A stretch of 37,863 nucleotides of DNA, taken from assembly GCA_019119895.1 (NCBI GenBank), contig DWWD01000047.1, forward strand, positions 1 to 37,863, given 5' to 3'. The notes under the pieces are model-generated. The model was not told the origin of the DNA. It searched no databases and saw nothing but the letters and a program-made list of their open reading frames with translations. Position numbers and translations under genes: made by a program. The DNA is from Candidatus Anaerostipes avistercoris. Its GTDB lineage: Bacteria > Bacillota > Clostridia > Lachnospirales > Lachnospiraceae. Below, piece by piece: positions 1 to 6,472 of this stretch. Numbering within the stretch: position 1 is the stretch's first letter; every line of letters begins with the position of its first letter.

Positions 1-95
1 GTACAGGCGGCTGGCTAGACCTTACCTGATAGGATTTTCCTACTGTATTGTTATCAGCTTACCAAGGCTTGCAGAGTTTCCTCCGCTCGCCAGGG

Positions 96-116
96 GAAAT
101 CAGCTACGCTGATTTC
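96..116. repeat. Short perfect hairpin in left-edge intergenic repeat
   Basis: A perfect inverted repeat has 9-base arms (GAAATCAGC / GCTGATTTC) and a 3-base loop, next to a GC-rich stretch around 80-93 (CTCCGCTCGCC). Bases 1-170 hold no open frame of useful length on either strand. If transcribed leftward from the promoter at 175-205, the hairpin would lie in a leader RNA. Its form resembles the hairpin repeat near the right edge (37740-37807), so a dispersed intergenic repeat is an alternative. Confidence 0.5.
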
Positions 117-174
117 ACAGCTCGCACTATAGTCATATTATGCATCCCCCTTTCAAGCAATTTCCCTTTACTTA

Positions 175-205
175 ATAATAAGCTGTAAACAAGGTTTACA
201 GTCAA
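175..205 (-). promoter_or_regulatory. Leftward promoter with dyad operator in a 19-base spacer
   Basis: On the minus strand TTGACT (205-200) and TATTAT (180-175) are separated by 19 bases. The spacer carries a perfect dyad, CTGTAAAC / GTTTACAG (201-194 and 190-183). A dyad within an overlong 19-base spacer is the hallmark of MerR-family activated promoters. The inner TGTAA-N7-TTACA also fits the GlnR/TnrA consensus TGTNA-N7-TNACA. The controlled gene would lie to the left, outside the window, so the regulator cannot be named. Confidence 0.5.
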
Positions 206-234
206 GCATTTATCAAAAATCTTTCCTCTTTTAG

Positions 235-432
235 TTACAAATCAATTCTACAATCCTGTACAAGTCTTGTCCCGATTGCAAACACCATCTTCATACAGAC
301 GATGGATAAAGCTTTCTTTATCGCAATTACTATGACAGCTATCGGACTCCTCTTGTGGCAGATATTTTTATCCCGAAGTACCACTCTTGACTCTGTAGGA
401 ACTGATATACCTTCTTTAAAATAAAGAAACAC
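235..432 (-). pseudogene. Possible IS110-type transposase C-terminal remnant
   Basis: Bases 206-508 contain no convincing intact gene. This minus-strand frame of 65 codons includes the stretch IAVIVIAIKKALSIVCMKM followed by a GT pair. That loosely resembles the C-terminal pattern of IS110-family transposases (an AIVAVA..L..I...L...GT pattern). There is no upstream DEDD domain, no good ribosome site, and no terminal repeat was found. The resemblance is weak and from memory; the frame could equally be a chance ORF in the region downstream of the RlmD terminator. Confidence 0.2.
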
Positions 433-508
433 TCACATTTGCAAAACTCCATTCCGAAAATCTCTAAGCATATCTTTATTCCGTCCACAATATCTCCCTT
501 TAGAATAG

Positions 509-542
509 AAAAAATGGGATGCTTATCCGCACCCCATTTTTC
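509..542 (-). terminator. Intrinsic terminator of the rRNA methyltransferase gene
   Basis: The hairpin lies just past the stop codon at 550. Arms AAAAATGGGGTG and CATCCCATTTTT have one mismatch, and the 3' arm runs into T residues on the minus strand. Confidence 0.75.
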
Positions 543-549
543 ATTACTT

Positions 550-1911
550 TTATACAACATCTCGTGTAAGCAGAACGACTGTCTCCACATGCACGGTGCC
601 CGGGAACATGTCGACACACCCTGCCTGTTCTACTTCATATCCTGCTTCCCGGAACATTTCCAGGTCTCTTGCCAGGCTAGTCGGCTTACAGCTGATGTAC
701 ACCATTTTCTCCACGCCGTAGCCGATGATCTTCGGCAGTGCTTTCGGATGGATGCCGTCTCTCGGCGGATCCAGTACGATGATGTCCGGTTTTTCTTCTA
801 GTTCATCCAGTACTTTCAGCACATCTCCGGCGATAAATTCACAGTTATTCAGTCCATTCAGCCTTGCATTTCCCTTTGCTGCTTTCACGGCCTCTTCCAC
901 GATTTCCACGCCGACGACTTTCTCTGCCACCGGCGCCAGCATCTGGGCAATGGTTCCGGTTCCGCTGTACAGGTCAAAAATCACCTGATCTTTTGTTTCT
1001 CCGATATAATCTCTCGCCGTCTCATAGAGCAGCTCCGCCCCCAGAGAATTGGTCTGGAAGAAGGAAAACGGTGAAATCTTAAATTTCAGGCCCAGAATTT
1101 CCTCGAAGAAATAATCCTGTCCATGAAGAATTTCCATGGAATCTGGCTGCACCACGTCTGCCAGGCTGTCGTTTACTGTATGCAGAATTCCCACGATCTG
1201 TCCGTGAAGTTTCAAGACTTCCAGTGCTTCCACAAGTTTCGTAAAGTCCGCCTCTCTCTGGGAGGTTGTTACAATATTGATGAGAATGTCTCCGGAACAT
1301 TCCGCCCTGCGCACTACCAGATGACGCCAGTATCCTTCATGGCGCATTTTGTGATAAAACGGCAGTCCCATATCTTTTACTTCATTTAATACACACTGGA
1401 CAATCCGATTGTAATCGTCATCTACAATTTTGCACCCTGTAATGTTCACAATATCATGGAATGTGTTCTTTTTGTGCATTCCCAGGGCCAGAGGTCCGTC
1501 TTTCACCTCATCGCCGAAGGAAAATTCCATTTTGTTGCGGTATTCCCACTGTTTCGGGCTTCCCTTGATGCCGTTCCAGATGTCATCGGATACATAATCC
1601 TTCAACAGTTCTCTCACCTGGCCTTCTTTTATTTTCAGCTGGTTTTCATAAGAAACGGTCTGATAGAAACACCCGCCGCAGGCTCCGAAATGTTCGCATA
1701 CTGGCTGCGTATCTTCCAGATAAGACGGCTCCAGCACTTCTATCAGCCGGATCTGGCCGCCGTTTTTACGTTTCTTTGTCACCTGACCCCGAACTTTTTG
1801 TCCCTCAATGACTCCTTTTACCGTGATTTTACGGTCTTCATAGGAAAAAGTCCCTTTATTGGGAAATTCCACATGCTCCACAACACCTTCTATGATATCT
1901 TTCTTTCTCAT
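550..1911 (-). CDS. rlmD: 23S rRNA (uracil-C5)-methyltransferase, RlmD/RumA family
   Basis: SAM-dependent enzyme of 453 residues that makes 5-methyluridine in 23S rRNA (RlmD acts at U1939 in E. coli; Firmicutes RlmCD acts at two sites). Visible parts: an N-terminal TRAM-like RNA-binding region (about 1-60); an iron-sulfur cysteine set C72-x5-C78-x2-C81 with a fourth cysteine at C160; the SAM motif DLYSGTGT; a DPPRDG motif; and the catalytic cysteine C408 in VYISCKPTSLARD. Length and motif order are normal for the family. The start is supported by an AGGAAGGAAAG purine run. The gene is 164 bases downstream of the phosphodiesterase gene, with a terminator between, so it probably has its own promoter. 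Whether it modifies one or two uridines cannot be told from sequence. Confidence 0.9.
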   Translation of the reverse strand: MRKKDIIEGVVEHVEFPNKGTFSYEDRKITVKGVIEGQKVRGQVTKKRKNGGQIRLIEVLEPSYLEDTQPVCEHFGACGGCFYQTVSYENQLKIKEGQVRELLKDYVSDDIWNGIKGSPKQWEYRNKMEFSFGDEVKDGPLALGMHKKNTFHDIVNITGCKIVDDDYNRIVQCVLNEVKDMGLPFYHKMRHEGYWRHLVVRRAECSGDILINIVTTSQREADFTKLVEALEVLKLHGQIVGILHTVNDSLADVVQPDSMEILHGQDYFFEEILGLKFKISPFSFFQTNSLGAELLYETARDYIGETKDQVIFDLYSGTGTIAQMLAPVAEKVVGVEIVEEAVKAAKGNARLNGLNNCEFIAGDVLKVLDELEEKPDIIVLDPPRDGIHPKALPKIIGYGVEKMVYISCKPTSLARDLEMFREAGYEVEQAGCVDMFPGTVHVETVVLLTRDVV

Positions 1912-1964
1912 CTTCTTTCCTTCCTTTTTCTCCTGATCTCATTATCTCCTCTGCGCTATGACAG

Positions 1965-1986
1965 AAAAAAGCGGACATGTCCGCTT
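1965..1986 (-). terminator. Intrinsic terminator after the phosphodiesterase gene
   Basis: The perfect palindrome AAGCGGACATGTCCGCTT is followed on the minus strand by six T residues. It ends the operon transcribed from the promoter at 4358-4386 and separates it from the rRNA methyltransferase gene. Confidence 0.8.
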
Positions 1987-2074
1987 CCATTCTCCATTTA
2001 CACAGTCCGTCTTCCGGAACTCCCGCGCAGAAAAAAAGACGGAAATGTCCTGATACATCCCCATCTTCTTCTTT

Positions 2075-2584
2075 CTAGTAACGCAGCAGTTCTCCAAACT
2101 GCTCTTTGTAATATCCATGGGCATAATGCGCCTGTCCTTCCTCATCGATCTCCATCATCAGAAATGTAGGCTTTCTTCCCGCCTGTCTCGGATAAGAAAT
2201 GCTTCCCGGATTCAAGATGGTCACATCTTCCCCGATTTCGATGAATGGCACATGCGTATGCCCATACATCACAATATCATATCCGTATTCCAGGGCGTGC
2301 TCTTTCAGATATTCCACGCCTGAATTCACATAATACGCATGTCCGTGAGTCACCAGGACTTTATAATCTCCAATCTGTACTTCTTCTTCACTCGGAAGAT
2401 CCAGGTAATAATCATTATTTCCTGCGACCATGACCACAGGACACCCCGCAATCTCCCTTATGTATGAATCTCCACGTTCTACATCTCCGCAATGAATCAT
2501 CAGATCGACATCCCCAACCTGGTCGAGGACGCCTTTGATGTCATCGTTGCGCCCGTGAGAATCACTGACTACCAATATTCTCAT
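2075..2584 (-). CDS. YfcE/MJ0936-family metallophosphodiesterase
   Basis: A 169-residue calcineurin-like phosphoesterase of the small YfcE/MJ0936 group. All metal-binding blocks are present in order: SDSHG (D8, H10), CGDVE, the GNND block, THGH and GHTH. Relatives hydrolyse phosphodiesters with Mn2+ or Ni2+, but the physiological substrate is usually unknown. The gene starts 11 bases after the stop of the XTP/dITP pyrophosphatase gene, with an AAGGAG site, so the two are cotranscribed. This pairing is common in Firmicutes and suggests a nucleotide-related housekeeping role, which is inference. It has no signal peptide and should be cytosolic. Confidence 0.85.
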   Translation of the reverse strand: MRILVVSDSHGRNDDIKGVLDQVGDVDLMIHCGDVERGDSYIREIAGCPVVMVAGNNDYYLDLPSEEEVQIGDYKVLVTHGHAYYVNSGVEYLKEHALEYGYDIVMYGHTHVPFIEIGEDVTILNPGSISYPRQAGRKPTFLMMEIDEEGQAHYAHGYYKEQFGELLRY

Positions 2585-2595
2585 AAAACATCTCC

Positions 2596-3180
2596 TTAAA
2601 GAACTTCCTTCATTTTCCTCAGCGCCTCTCCGCGATGGCTCAATTGATTTTTCTCGTCGCTGCTAAGCTGCGCACTATATTTCTTAAGCTGTGGCAGATA
2701 AAAGATCGGATCATACCCAAATCCATTTTCTCCGCTGGCTTCATATCCTATAATCCCTTCCATAGTACCACGAGTTGTATAGGTTTGTCCATCAGGAAAT
2801 ATTGCAGCAATCACACAGACAAACCTTGCAGTGCGGTCTTTTTCCGGTATATCCTTCATTTTATCCAATATAATCTGATTTTTTTCAGTGTACGGCGTAT
2901 CTTCTCCGAGATATCTGGAAGAATACACGCCCGGTCCCCCGTCAAATGCGTCGATCTCCAGACCGGAGTCATCTGCCAGAGTCAGCTCCCCGGTGGCCTC
3001 CATGACAGCTCTTGCTTTGATCAGGGCATTTTCTTCAAATGTCGTTCCATCTTCCACAATATCCAAATCCAGTCCCGCTTCCTTCATGGATAGAATCTCA
3101 TATCCACAGTCTGCGAGGATTTCCCGGATTTCTCTCATCTTTCCTTCATTTCCTGTAGCGAAAATCAATTTTTTCTTCAT
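2596..3180 (-). CDS. rdgB: XTP/dITP diphosphatase (RdgB/HAM1 family)
   Basis: A 194-residue house-cleaning pyrophosphatase that converts non-canonical purine nucleoside triphosphates (XTP, dITP, ITP) to monophosphates plus pyrophosphate, keeping deaminated bases out of DNA and RNA. Family motifs are intact: ATGNEGK near the N terminus (substrate binding), ADDSGLEIDAF with the catalytic acidic residues, GVYSSRY, FGYDPIF and the C-terminal SHRGEAL. The start codon overlaps the stop of the THUMP methyltransferase gene by four bases (ATGA), and an AAGGAGG site lies inside that gene, giving clear translational coupling. Length is typical. Confidence 0.95.
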   Translation of the reverse strand: MKKKLIFATGNEGKMREIREILADCGYEILSMKEAGLDLDIVEDGTTFEENALIKARAVMEATGELTLADDSGLEIDAFDGGPGVYSSRYLGEDTPYTEKNQIILDKMKDIPEKDRTARFVCVIAAIFPDGQTYTTRGTMEGIIGYEASGENGFGYDPIFYLPQLKKYSAQLSSDEKNQLSHRGEALRKMKEVL

Positions 3181-4322
3181 ATCGGCTTCCTCCTTGGGGG
3201 TTTCGGCCCCAGATACTGAAGATATTCTCCCCGTATCATTCCATTATATACCTTTCGTTTCTTCGTCGCTTTGCCTAAATATCTCTCTGCGTCCTCATAG
3301 GATGTAATGATATACTTTGACCAGGTGTCCAGGCGGTCAAAGGCTTCCCTCATCTGGCGGTAAAGTTCCGGAAGATCTTTTCTATCTTCCAGGCGCTCTC
3401 CGTACGGCGGATTGGCAATGACAAACCCGTACGGTTTGCTGTGTCTTAAGTCTTTGACTTCTCTCTGCTGAAAATGAATCAGGTCGTCCACTTCCGCGTC
3501 TCTCGCATTTTCCCTGGCAATCCAGAGCATCTGCGGGTTTTTGTCATATCCCTGCAGATCCATCTCCAGATGATCGATCACCATATCGCCAGCCTCGTCG
3601 GCAGCGGCATACCATGTTTTACGCGGCACAAAACTCCAGTTTTCTGCTTCAAAGGAACGATTAATGCCCGGAGCAATTCTTTTTCCCATCATTGCCGCTT
3701 CGATCAGAAATGTTCCGCTTCCGCAAAACGGATCTACGAGAATTCTGTCTTTGTTCCACGGCGTCAGCATCAGAAGTGCCGCCGCGAGCGTCTCCCGAAT
3801 CGGCGCCTCGCTGACCAGTTTGCGGTATCCTCTCTTATGAAGAGGCACTCCGGAAGTATCCAGACTGATCGTCGCCTGATCTTTCAATATAAACACGCGG
3901 ACCGGATAATCATCACCGCTCTCCTCAAACCATGATACATGGTATCTGCCCTTCAGCCGTTCCACCATTGCTTTTTTCACAATGGACTGGATATCCGGCG
4001 CGCTGAACAGCCGGCTTTTTGCCGTGGAGGCTTTCTTGACCCAGAACTTTCCATCTGCCGGAATATACTCCTCCCACGGAAGCTTTCTGGTCTCTTCAAA
4101 TAATTCGTCAAATGTTCTGGCTTTAAAAGAACCGATTTTCAGCAGGATCCTCTCTGCTGTTCTTAAAAACAGATTGGCTCTGGCGATTCCGTCCAGATCC
4201 GCCGAAAATGTGACACGGCCGTCTTCTACCTGAACAATGTCATATCCCAAATCTTTGATTTCTCTTTTTAATACTGCTTCCAGCCCGAAATGACAGGGAG
4301 CAATCAATTCTATTCGGTCCAC
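3177..4322 (-). CDS. THUMP-domain class I RNA N2-guanine methyltransferase (RlmL/YpsC-like)
   Basis: A 381-residue SAM-dependent RNA methyltransferase. The N-terminal 160 or so residues fit a THUMP RNA-binding domain. The catalytic part carries DPFCGSGTFLIEAAM (SAM site) and VIANPPYGERL (the NPPY motif typical of N-methylation of a base amino group). E. coli RlmL makes m2G2445 in 23S rRNA and Firmicutes YpsC-type proteins resemble its N-terminal half, as this length suggests; the exact target is inferred. The start codon is GTG (4322) with an AAGGAGAG site. It heads the operon with rdgB and the phosphodiesterase. Confidence 0.85.
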   Translation of the reverse strand: MDRIELIAPCHFGLEAVLKREIKDLGYDIVQVEDGRVTFSADLDGIARANLFLRTAERILLKIGSFKARTFDELFEETRKLPWEEYIPADGKFWVKKASTAKSRLFSAPDIQSIVKKAMVERLKGRYHVSWFEESGDDYPVRVFILKDQATISLDTSGVPLHKRGYRKLVSEAPIRETLAAALLMLTPWNKDRILVDPFCGSGTFLIEAAMMGKRIAPGINRSFEAENWSFVPRKTWYAAADEAGDMVIDHLEMDLQGYDKNPQMLWIARENARDAEVDDLIHFQQREVKDLRHSKPYGFVIANPPYGERLEDRKDLPELYRQMREAFDRLDTWSKYIITSYEDAERYLGKATKKRKVYNGMIRGEYLQYLGPKPPRRKPI

Positions 4323-4357
4323 TTATCTCTCCTTCATTTTGATATAATTCTTTCCCT

Positions 4358-4386
4358 ATTCTACCTTTTTCCATTTTTTTCGTCAA
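4358..4386 (-). promoter_or_regulatory. Sigma-A promoter for the THUMP-rdgB-phosphodiesterase operon
   Basis: TTGACG (4386-4381) and TAGAAT (4363-4358) have a 17-base spacer. The -35 box overlaps the stop codon of the rhodanese gene, leaving a leader of about 30 bases before the GTG start. Confidence 0.65.
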
Positions 4387-4688
4387 CTGTCTTTCCATTC
4401 TTCCAGGTAATAATACACACCTCCAACAATATTATATACCTGAAATCCTTCTTTTGCCAGATGTCTGGCGGCCATCATGCTCTGTCCGCCGAAGTCGCAG
4501 TAGACGATCAGTTTCTTTTTTTCCTGATAATCTTCCTCTTTTAAAATACCGTATGGGCGGCTGACGGCTCCTTTCAGGTGCTCTTTCTCATACCGGAACG
4601 CTTCCCTTACATCGATCAGCCGGAATGTCTCCGTGTCCTCTGCCATTTTAAGACCGTCTTTTAATGATACATTAATAAATTCTTCCAT
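4383..4688 (-). CDS. Single-domain rhodanese-like protein
   Basis: A 101-residue cytosolic rhodanese domain. The active-site loop is C64-DFGGQS, in IVYCDFGGQSMMAARHLA, with the usual upstream LIDVREAFRYEKEHLKGAV block that precedes the catalytic loop. Such proteins carry a persulfide on the cysteine and pass sulfur to acceptors; the partner here is unknown. The ribosome site GGAG is very close to the ATG. The gene stands between a small spore-protein-like gene and the THUMP operon and appears to be its own unit. Confidence 0.85.
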   Translation of the reverse strand: MEEFINVSLKDGLKMAEDTETFRLIDVREAFRYEKEHLKGAVSRPYGILKEEDYQEKKKLIVYCDFGGQSMMAARHLAKEGFQVYNIVGGVYYYLEEWKDS

Positions 4689-4756
4689 TGCTCCAACCTT
4701 TTATCTTTATATAGATAGATTATGCAGAAACAGGAAAACCGTTTTATCCGAGAGCA

Positions 4757-4794
4757 GAAAACAGCCCCGGGAAATAATGTTCCCGGGGTGCTGT
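4757..4794 (-). terminator. Intrinsic terminator of the small Asn/Gln-rich protein gene
   Basis: A strong hairpin with arms ending CCCGGGAA / TTCCCGGG plus an outer ACAGC/GCTGT pairing. On the minus strand it is followed by TTTTC. It lies 14 bases beyond the stop of the 4808-4978 gene. Confidence 0.8.
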
Positions 4795-4807
4795 CTTCTC
4801 CACTTTT

Positions 4808-4978
4808 TTAATATTCGTCATTCTCGTTCTGACTTTTGTTCTGCGCTTTATTCTGCCCTTTGTTCTGGGTTTTGTTCTTTGACGCATTTTTAAAGCAGTT
4901 CTGTCCGCTGTTTTTTGCATTTCTGCAATTACCTGCTGACTGGTTCTTGTTGTTGGCGTTGGAATAATTTTTTGACAT
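4808..4978 (-). CDS. Small Asn/Gln/Lys-rich protein, possibly SASP-like
   Basis: A 56-residue ORF too short for a simple length cut-off but well supported. It starts with ATG at 4978 behind a good AAAGGAGAAAG site and ends in front of a strong terminator. It opens MSKNYSNANNKNQ and is about one third Asn; repeated (K)NK(x)QNK units fill the C-terminal half (NKTQNKGQNKAQNKSQN). It has two cysteines (C18, C28) and no membrane segment. The composition resembles gamma-type small acid-soluble spore proteins and other low-complexity spore proteins of Firmicutes, but no defining motif is present, so this is only a suggestion. A possible promoter -10 TACAAT lies at 5051-5046. Confidence 0.7.
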   Translation of the reverse strand: MSKNYSNANNKNQSAGNCRNAKNSGQNCFKNASKNKTQNKGQNKAQNKSQNENDEY

Positions 4979-5080
4979 AAATCTTTCTCCTTTCTTTGAT
5001 TTACAGTTCTATTTTTTACGAAAGGATTTCAAAATATGTATTAAAATTGTATGAACTTTTGATTTTTTTCAATAAAATGA

Positions 5081-5228
5081 TTGCTTTTTTTTGGTAAATG
5101 GGTTATGATTCTGTTATCGAAGGTATATTATATTTTCGATTTATAACCCCTTATTAATTTATTTATACTCCCCTCAAAGAGAGCAGATTTCCCTATCTGC
5201 TCTCTTTACCTTTTATGGGAGTTTTTTT
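5081..5228 (+). ncRNA. Candidate small RNA in the gap before the EamA gene
   Basis: On the plus strand TTGCTT (5081-5086) and TATGAT (5104-5109) are 17 bases apart. An RNA begun near 5116 would contain a small ATCGAA/TTCGAT hairpin and end at a strong long hairpin (5167-5222) followed by seven T residues. No ORF lies inside and both neighbours are on the other strand. The promoter is only moderate, so transcription is inferred. Confidence 0.35.
5167..5228. terminator. Long two-tier terminator hairpin
   Basis: The inner perfect 13-base stem AAAGAGAGCAGAT / ATCTGCTCTCTTT is enclosed by an outer stem ACTCCC / GGGAGT. A T7 run follows on the plus strand. In the minus direction it lies just beyond the EamA stop codon but lacks a good T run there, so it is stronger for plus-strand transcripts. 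Confidence 0.7.
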
Positions 5229-6123
5229 ATTCTTTTTGCTTCCTGTTGACCAAAACAATTCCGGCGCATACCAGCAGGATGGAAATCAAGTGCCCCCACG
5301 TCATAATATTCTCCCTCAGGAAAATTCCTGACAGAAGAGTTCCAAAGACCGGTATCAGCAGATTATAGATGGATATGGTGCTGACCGGATTGTGGGACAG
5401 AAGATATGTCCACACGGTAAATGCCACCGCTGACAGAGCTGCCATGTACACAAGGAGAATGATTCCCTGCCATGTAAACGCCAGACTTCCTTTTGAAAGG
5501 ATACCCGCCAGTACCAGCAGGATTCCTCCGATGGTCAGCTGATAACCTGTGATGGTCATAACATTCATATATTTTGCCAGTTTCTTGCTGTAAATGGAGG
5601 CAAGGCTCTGGGCCATGGCCGCAAAAAGAGCGAATCCTTCCCCTGTCAGTTTAAATCCTCCCAGTCCGCTGCCGTCTAAATTGATGATAACGATTCCCGC
5701 AAGGCCGATCAGACAGCCCAGGCCTTTTCTGACTGTCAGGCGGTCGTCCCGGAAAAACAGCGGCGCCAGGATGATTGGGAAAAATGCGGTAAACGAATTA
5801 ATAATGGCGCTCTTTGCCCCTGTGGTATTGGCCAGTCCCACATAGAAAAAAATATACTGAATCGTTGTCTGCATGACTCCCAGCAGCGCCAGCCGTCCCA
5901 GCATGCCTGTGGGCGGAACACAGTCCTTTGTCCGTTTCCTTGCGGTAAATCCGAGAACCATCAGTCCTGCCATTACAAAGCGGATTCCCGCAAACAGAAA
6001 TTTGCTTCCCAGATCATCTGCCGCGATCTGAAACCATTCATATCCGATTTTAATGAAGGGATAAGCGCTTCCCCAGAGAAGGGTCGCAAGAACTGCCAAT
6101 ATCATGACTTTCTGTTTCTTCAT
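5227..6123 (-). CDS. EamA/DMT-family transporter
   Basis: A 298-residue polytopic membrane protein of the drug/metabolite transporter superfamily, with about ten hydrophobic segments arranged as two EamA repeats. The first repeat shows the typical LLWGSAYPFIKIG opening and the second ends in an AGIVLVNRK segment before a short basic tail. Family members export amino acids or other small metabolites; the substrate cannot be read from sequence. The start chosen is ATG at 6123, which has an AAAAAGGAGAAG site; an upstream in-frame ATG at 6225 would add 34 polar residues encoded across a hairpin and lacks support. The upstream region is unusual (TGACT array, divergent promoters). Confidence 0.85.
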   Translation of the reverse strand: MKKQKVMILAVLATLLWGSAYPFIKIGYEWFQIAADDLGSKFLFAGIRFVMAGLMVLGFTARKRTKDCVPPTGMLGRLALLGVMQTTIQYIFFYVGLANTTGAKSAIINSFTAFFPIILAPLFFRDDRLTVRKGLGCLIGLAGIVIINLDGSGLGGFKLTGEGFALFAAMAQSLASIYSKKLAKYMNVMTITGYQLTIGGILLVLAGILSKGSLAFTWQGIILLVYMAALSAVAFTVWTYLLSHNPVSTISIYNLLIPVFGTLLSGIFLRENIMTWGHLISILLVCAGIVLVNRKQKE

Positions 6124-6141
6124 TTTCTTCTCCTTTTTCTC

Positions 6142-6170
6142 ATTACATTTTTTAAATTTGTTCTTGACAA
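6142..6170 (-). promoter_or_regulatory. Probable promoter of the EamA transporter gene
   Basis: TTGTCA (6170-6165) and TGTAAT (6147-6142) have a 17-base spacer on the minus strand, giving a very short leader before the AAGGAG site. The -35 box overlaps the -35 box of the opposite promoter (6164-6191) by five bases. Confidence 0.45.
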
Positions 6171-6191
6171 ATCCTTCCATGCATGTATAAT
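6164..6191 (+). promoter_or_regulatory. Consensus plus-strand promoter facing a terminator
   Basis: A perfect TTGACA (6164-6169) and perfect TATAAT (6186-6191) are separated by 16 bases. Transcription would start near 6198 and meet a terminator hairpin at 6209-6246 almost at once, giving an RNA of roughly 50 bases with no gene. Confidence 0.6.
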
Positions 6192-6208
6192 AGGAATTAA
6201 TCAAGAAC

Positions 6209-6246
6209 AAAGGCGTTCCATCCAAAGGGATTGGAATGCCTTTTTT
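6209..6246 (+). terminator. Terminator-like hairpin directly after the plus-strand promoter
   Basis: Arms AAAGGCGTTCCATCC and GGATTGGAATGCCTTT pair with one wobble or mismatch and one bulge around a short AAAG loop. A run of six T follows on the plus strand. It would end the short transcript from the promoter at 6164-6191. Confidence 0.65.
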
Positions 6247-6256
6247 GTTTTATGGC

Positions 6257-6286
6257 ATTGCCTGCGGAAGGCCATCCACAGGCAAT
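6257..6286. repeat. Hairpin next to the TGACT array
   Basis: Arms ATTGCCTG (6257-6264) and CAGGCAAT (6279-6286) pair perfectly, and the pairing can extend inward through GGA/TCC with one wobble-like mismatch. No T run follows on either strand, so it is probably not a terminator. Confidence 0.5.
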
Positions 6287-6290
6287 AACA

Positions 6291-6415
6291 TAAAGTATAG
6301 CTGATGACTAGTTTTTGACTTGAATCTGACTTGAATCTGCGTATGACTAATGTTTGACTAATCCAATGACTTCAAGTGAACTAGAATGTTTTTTACATCG
6401 AAGACCTATACTTTA
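6291..6415. repeat. Tandem TGACT-unit array inside a 10-base inverted repeat
   Basis: The block is bounded by the perfect inverted repeat TAAAGTATAG (6291-6300) / CTATACTTTA (6406-6415). Inside, TGACT occurs six times on the plus strand, starting at 6305, 6316, 6327, 6344, 6355 and 6367, with steps of 11, 11, 17, 11 and 12 bases. Two units are identical 11-mers (TGACTTGAATC). Inner arms ACTTGAA and TTCAAGT, and CTAGTT and AACTAG, can also pair. The near-helical spacing suggests repeated protein binding sites; a structured RNA is the alternative. It lies between the DUF1189 terminator and the EamA promoter. Confidence 0.6.
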
Positions 6416-6430
6416 CTCCAGACAAAGAAA

Positions 6431-6460
6431 AACCACGGATATCATGTCCGCGGTTTTTTC
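6431..6460 (-). terminator. Bidirectional terminator after the DUF1189 gene
   Basis: The AACCACGGA / TCCGCGGTT stem has a short loop and is flanked by A5 on the left and T6 on the right. It can therefore terminate in both directions and ends the DJ-1 / DUF1189 operon. Confidence 0.75.
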
Positions 6461-6472
6461 TTTTTTCATCTG

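Noticed and set aside
1-170. Left-edge structured RNA considered as a riboswitch, RNase P or SRP RNA
   Set aside because: Compared with remembered cores of cobalamin, lysine, TPP, FMN, glycine, T-box and c-di-GMP elements and of RNase P; none matched well enough.
1456-2169. Long plus-strand open frame (237 codons) opposite the rRNA methyltransferase gene
   Set aside because: It is antisense to a clearly recognised gene, has no ribosome site and no recognisable domains; it is a frame shadow.
4290-4544. Plus-strand frame across the THUMP/rhodanese gap
   Set aside because: Overlaps two minus-strand genes and a promoter; low-complexity hydrophobic translation from T-rich DNA.
6209-6415. MITE or other mobile element between the EamA and DUF1189 genes
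   Set aside because: The inverted repeat could be a terminal repeat, but no target-site duplication is visible outside it and no second copy exists in the window.
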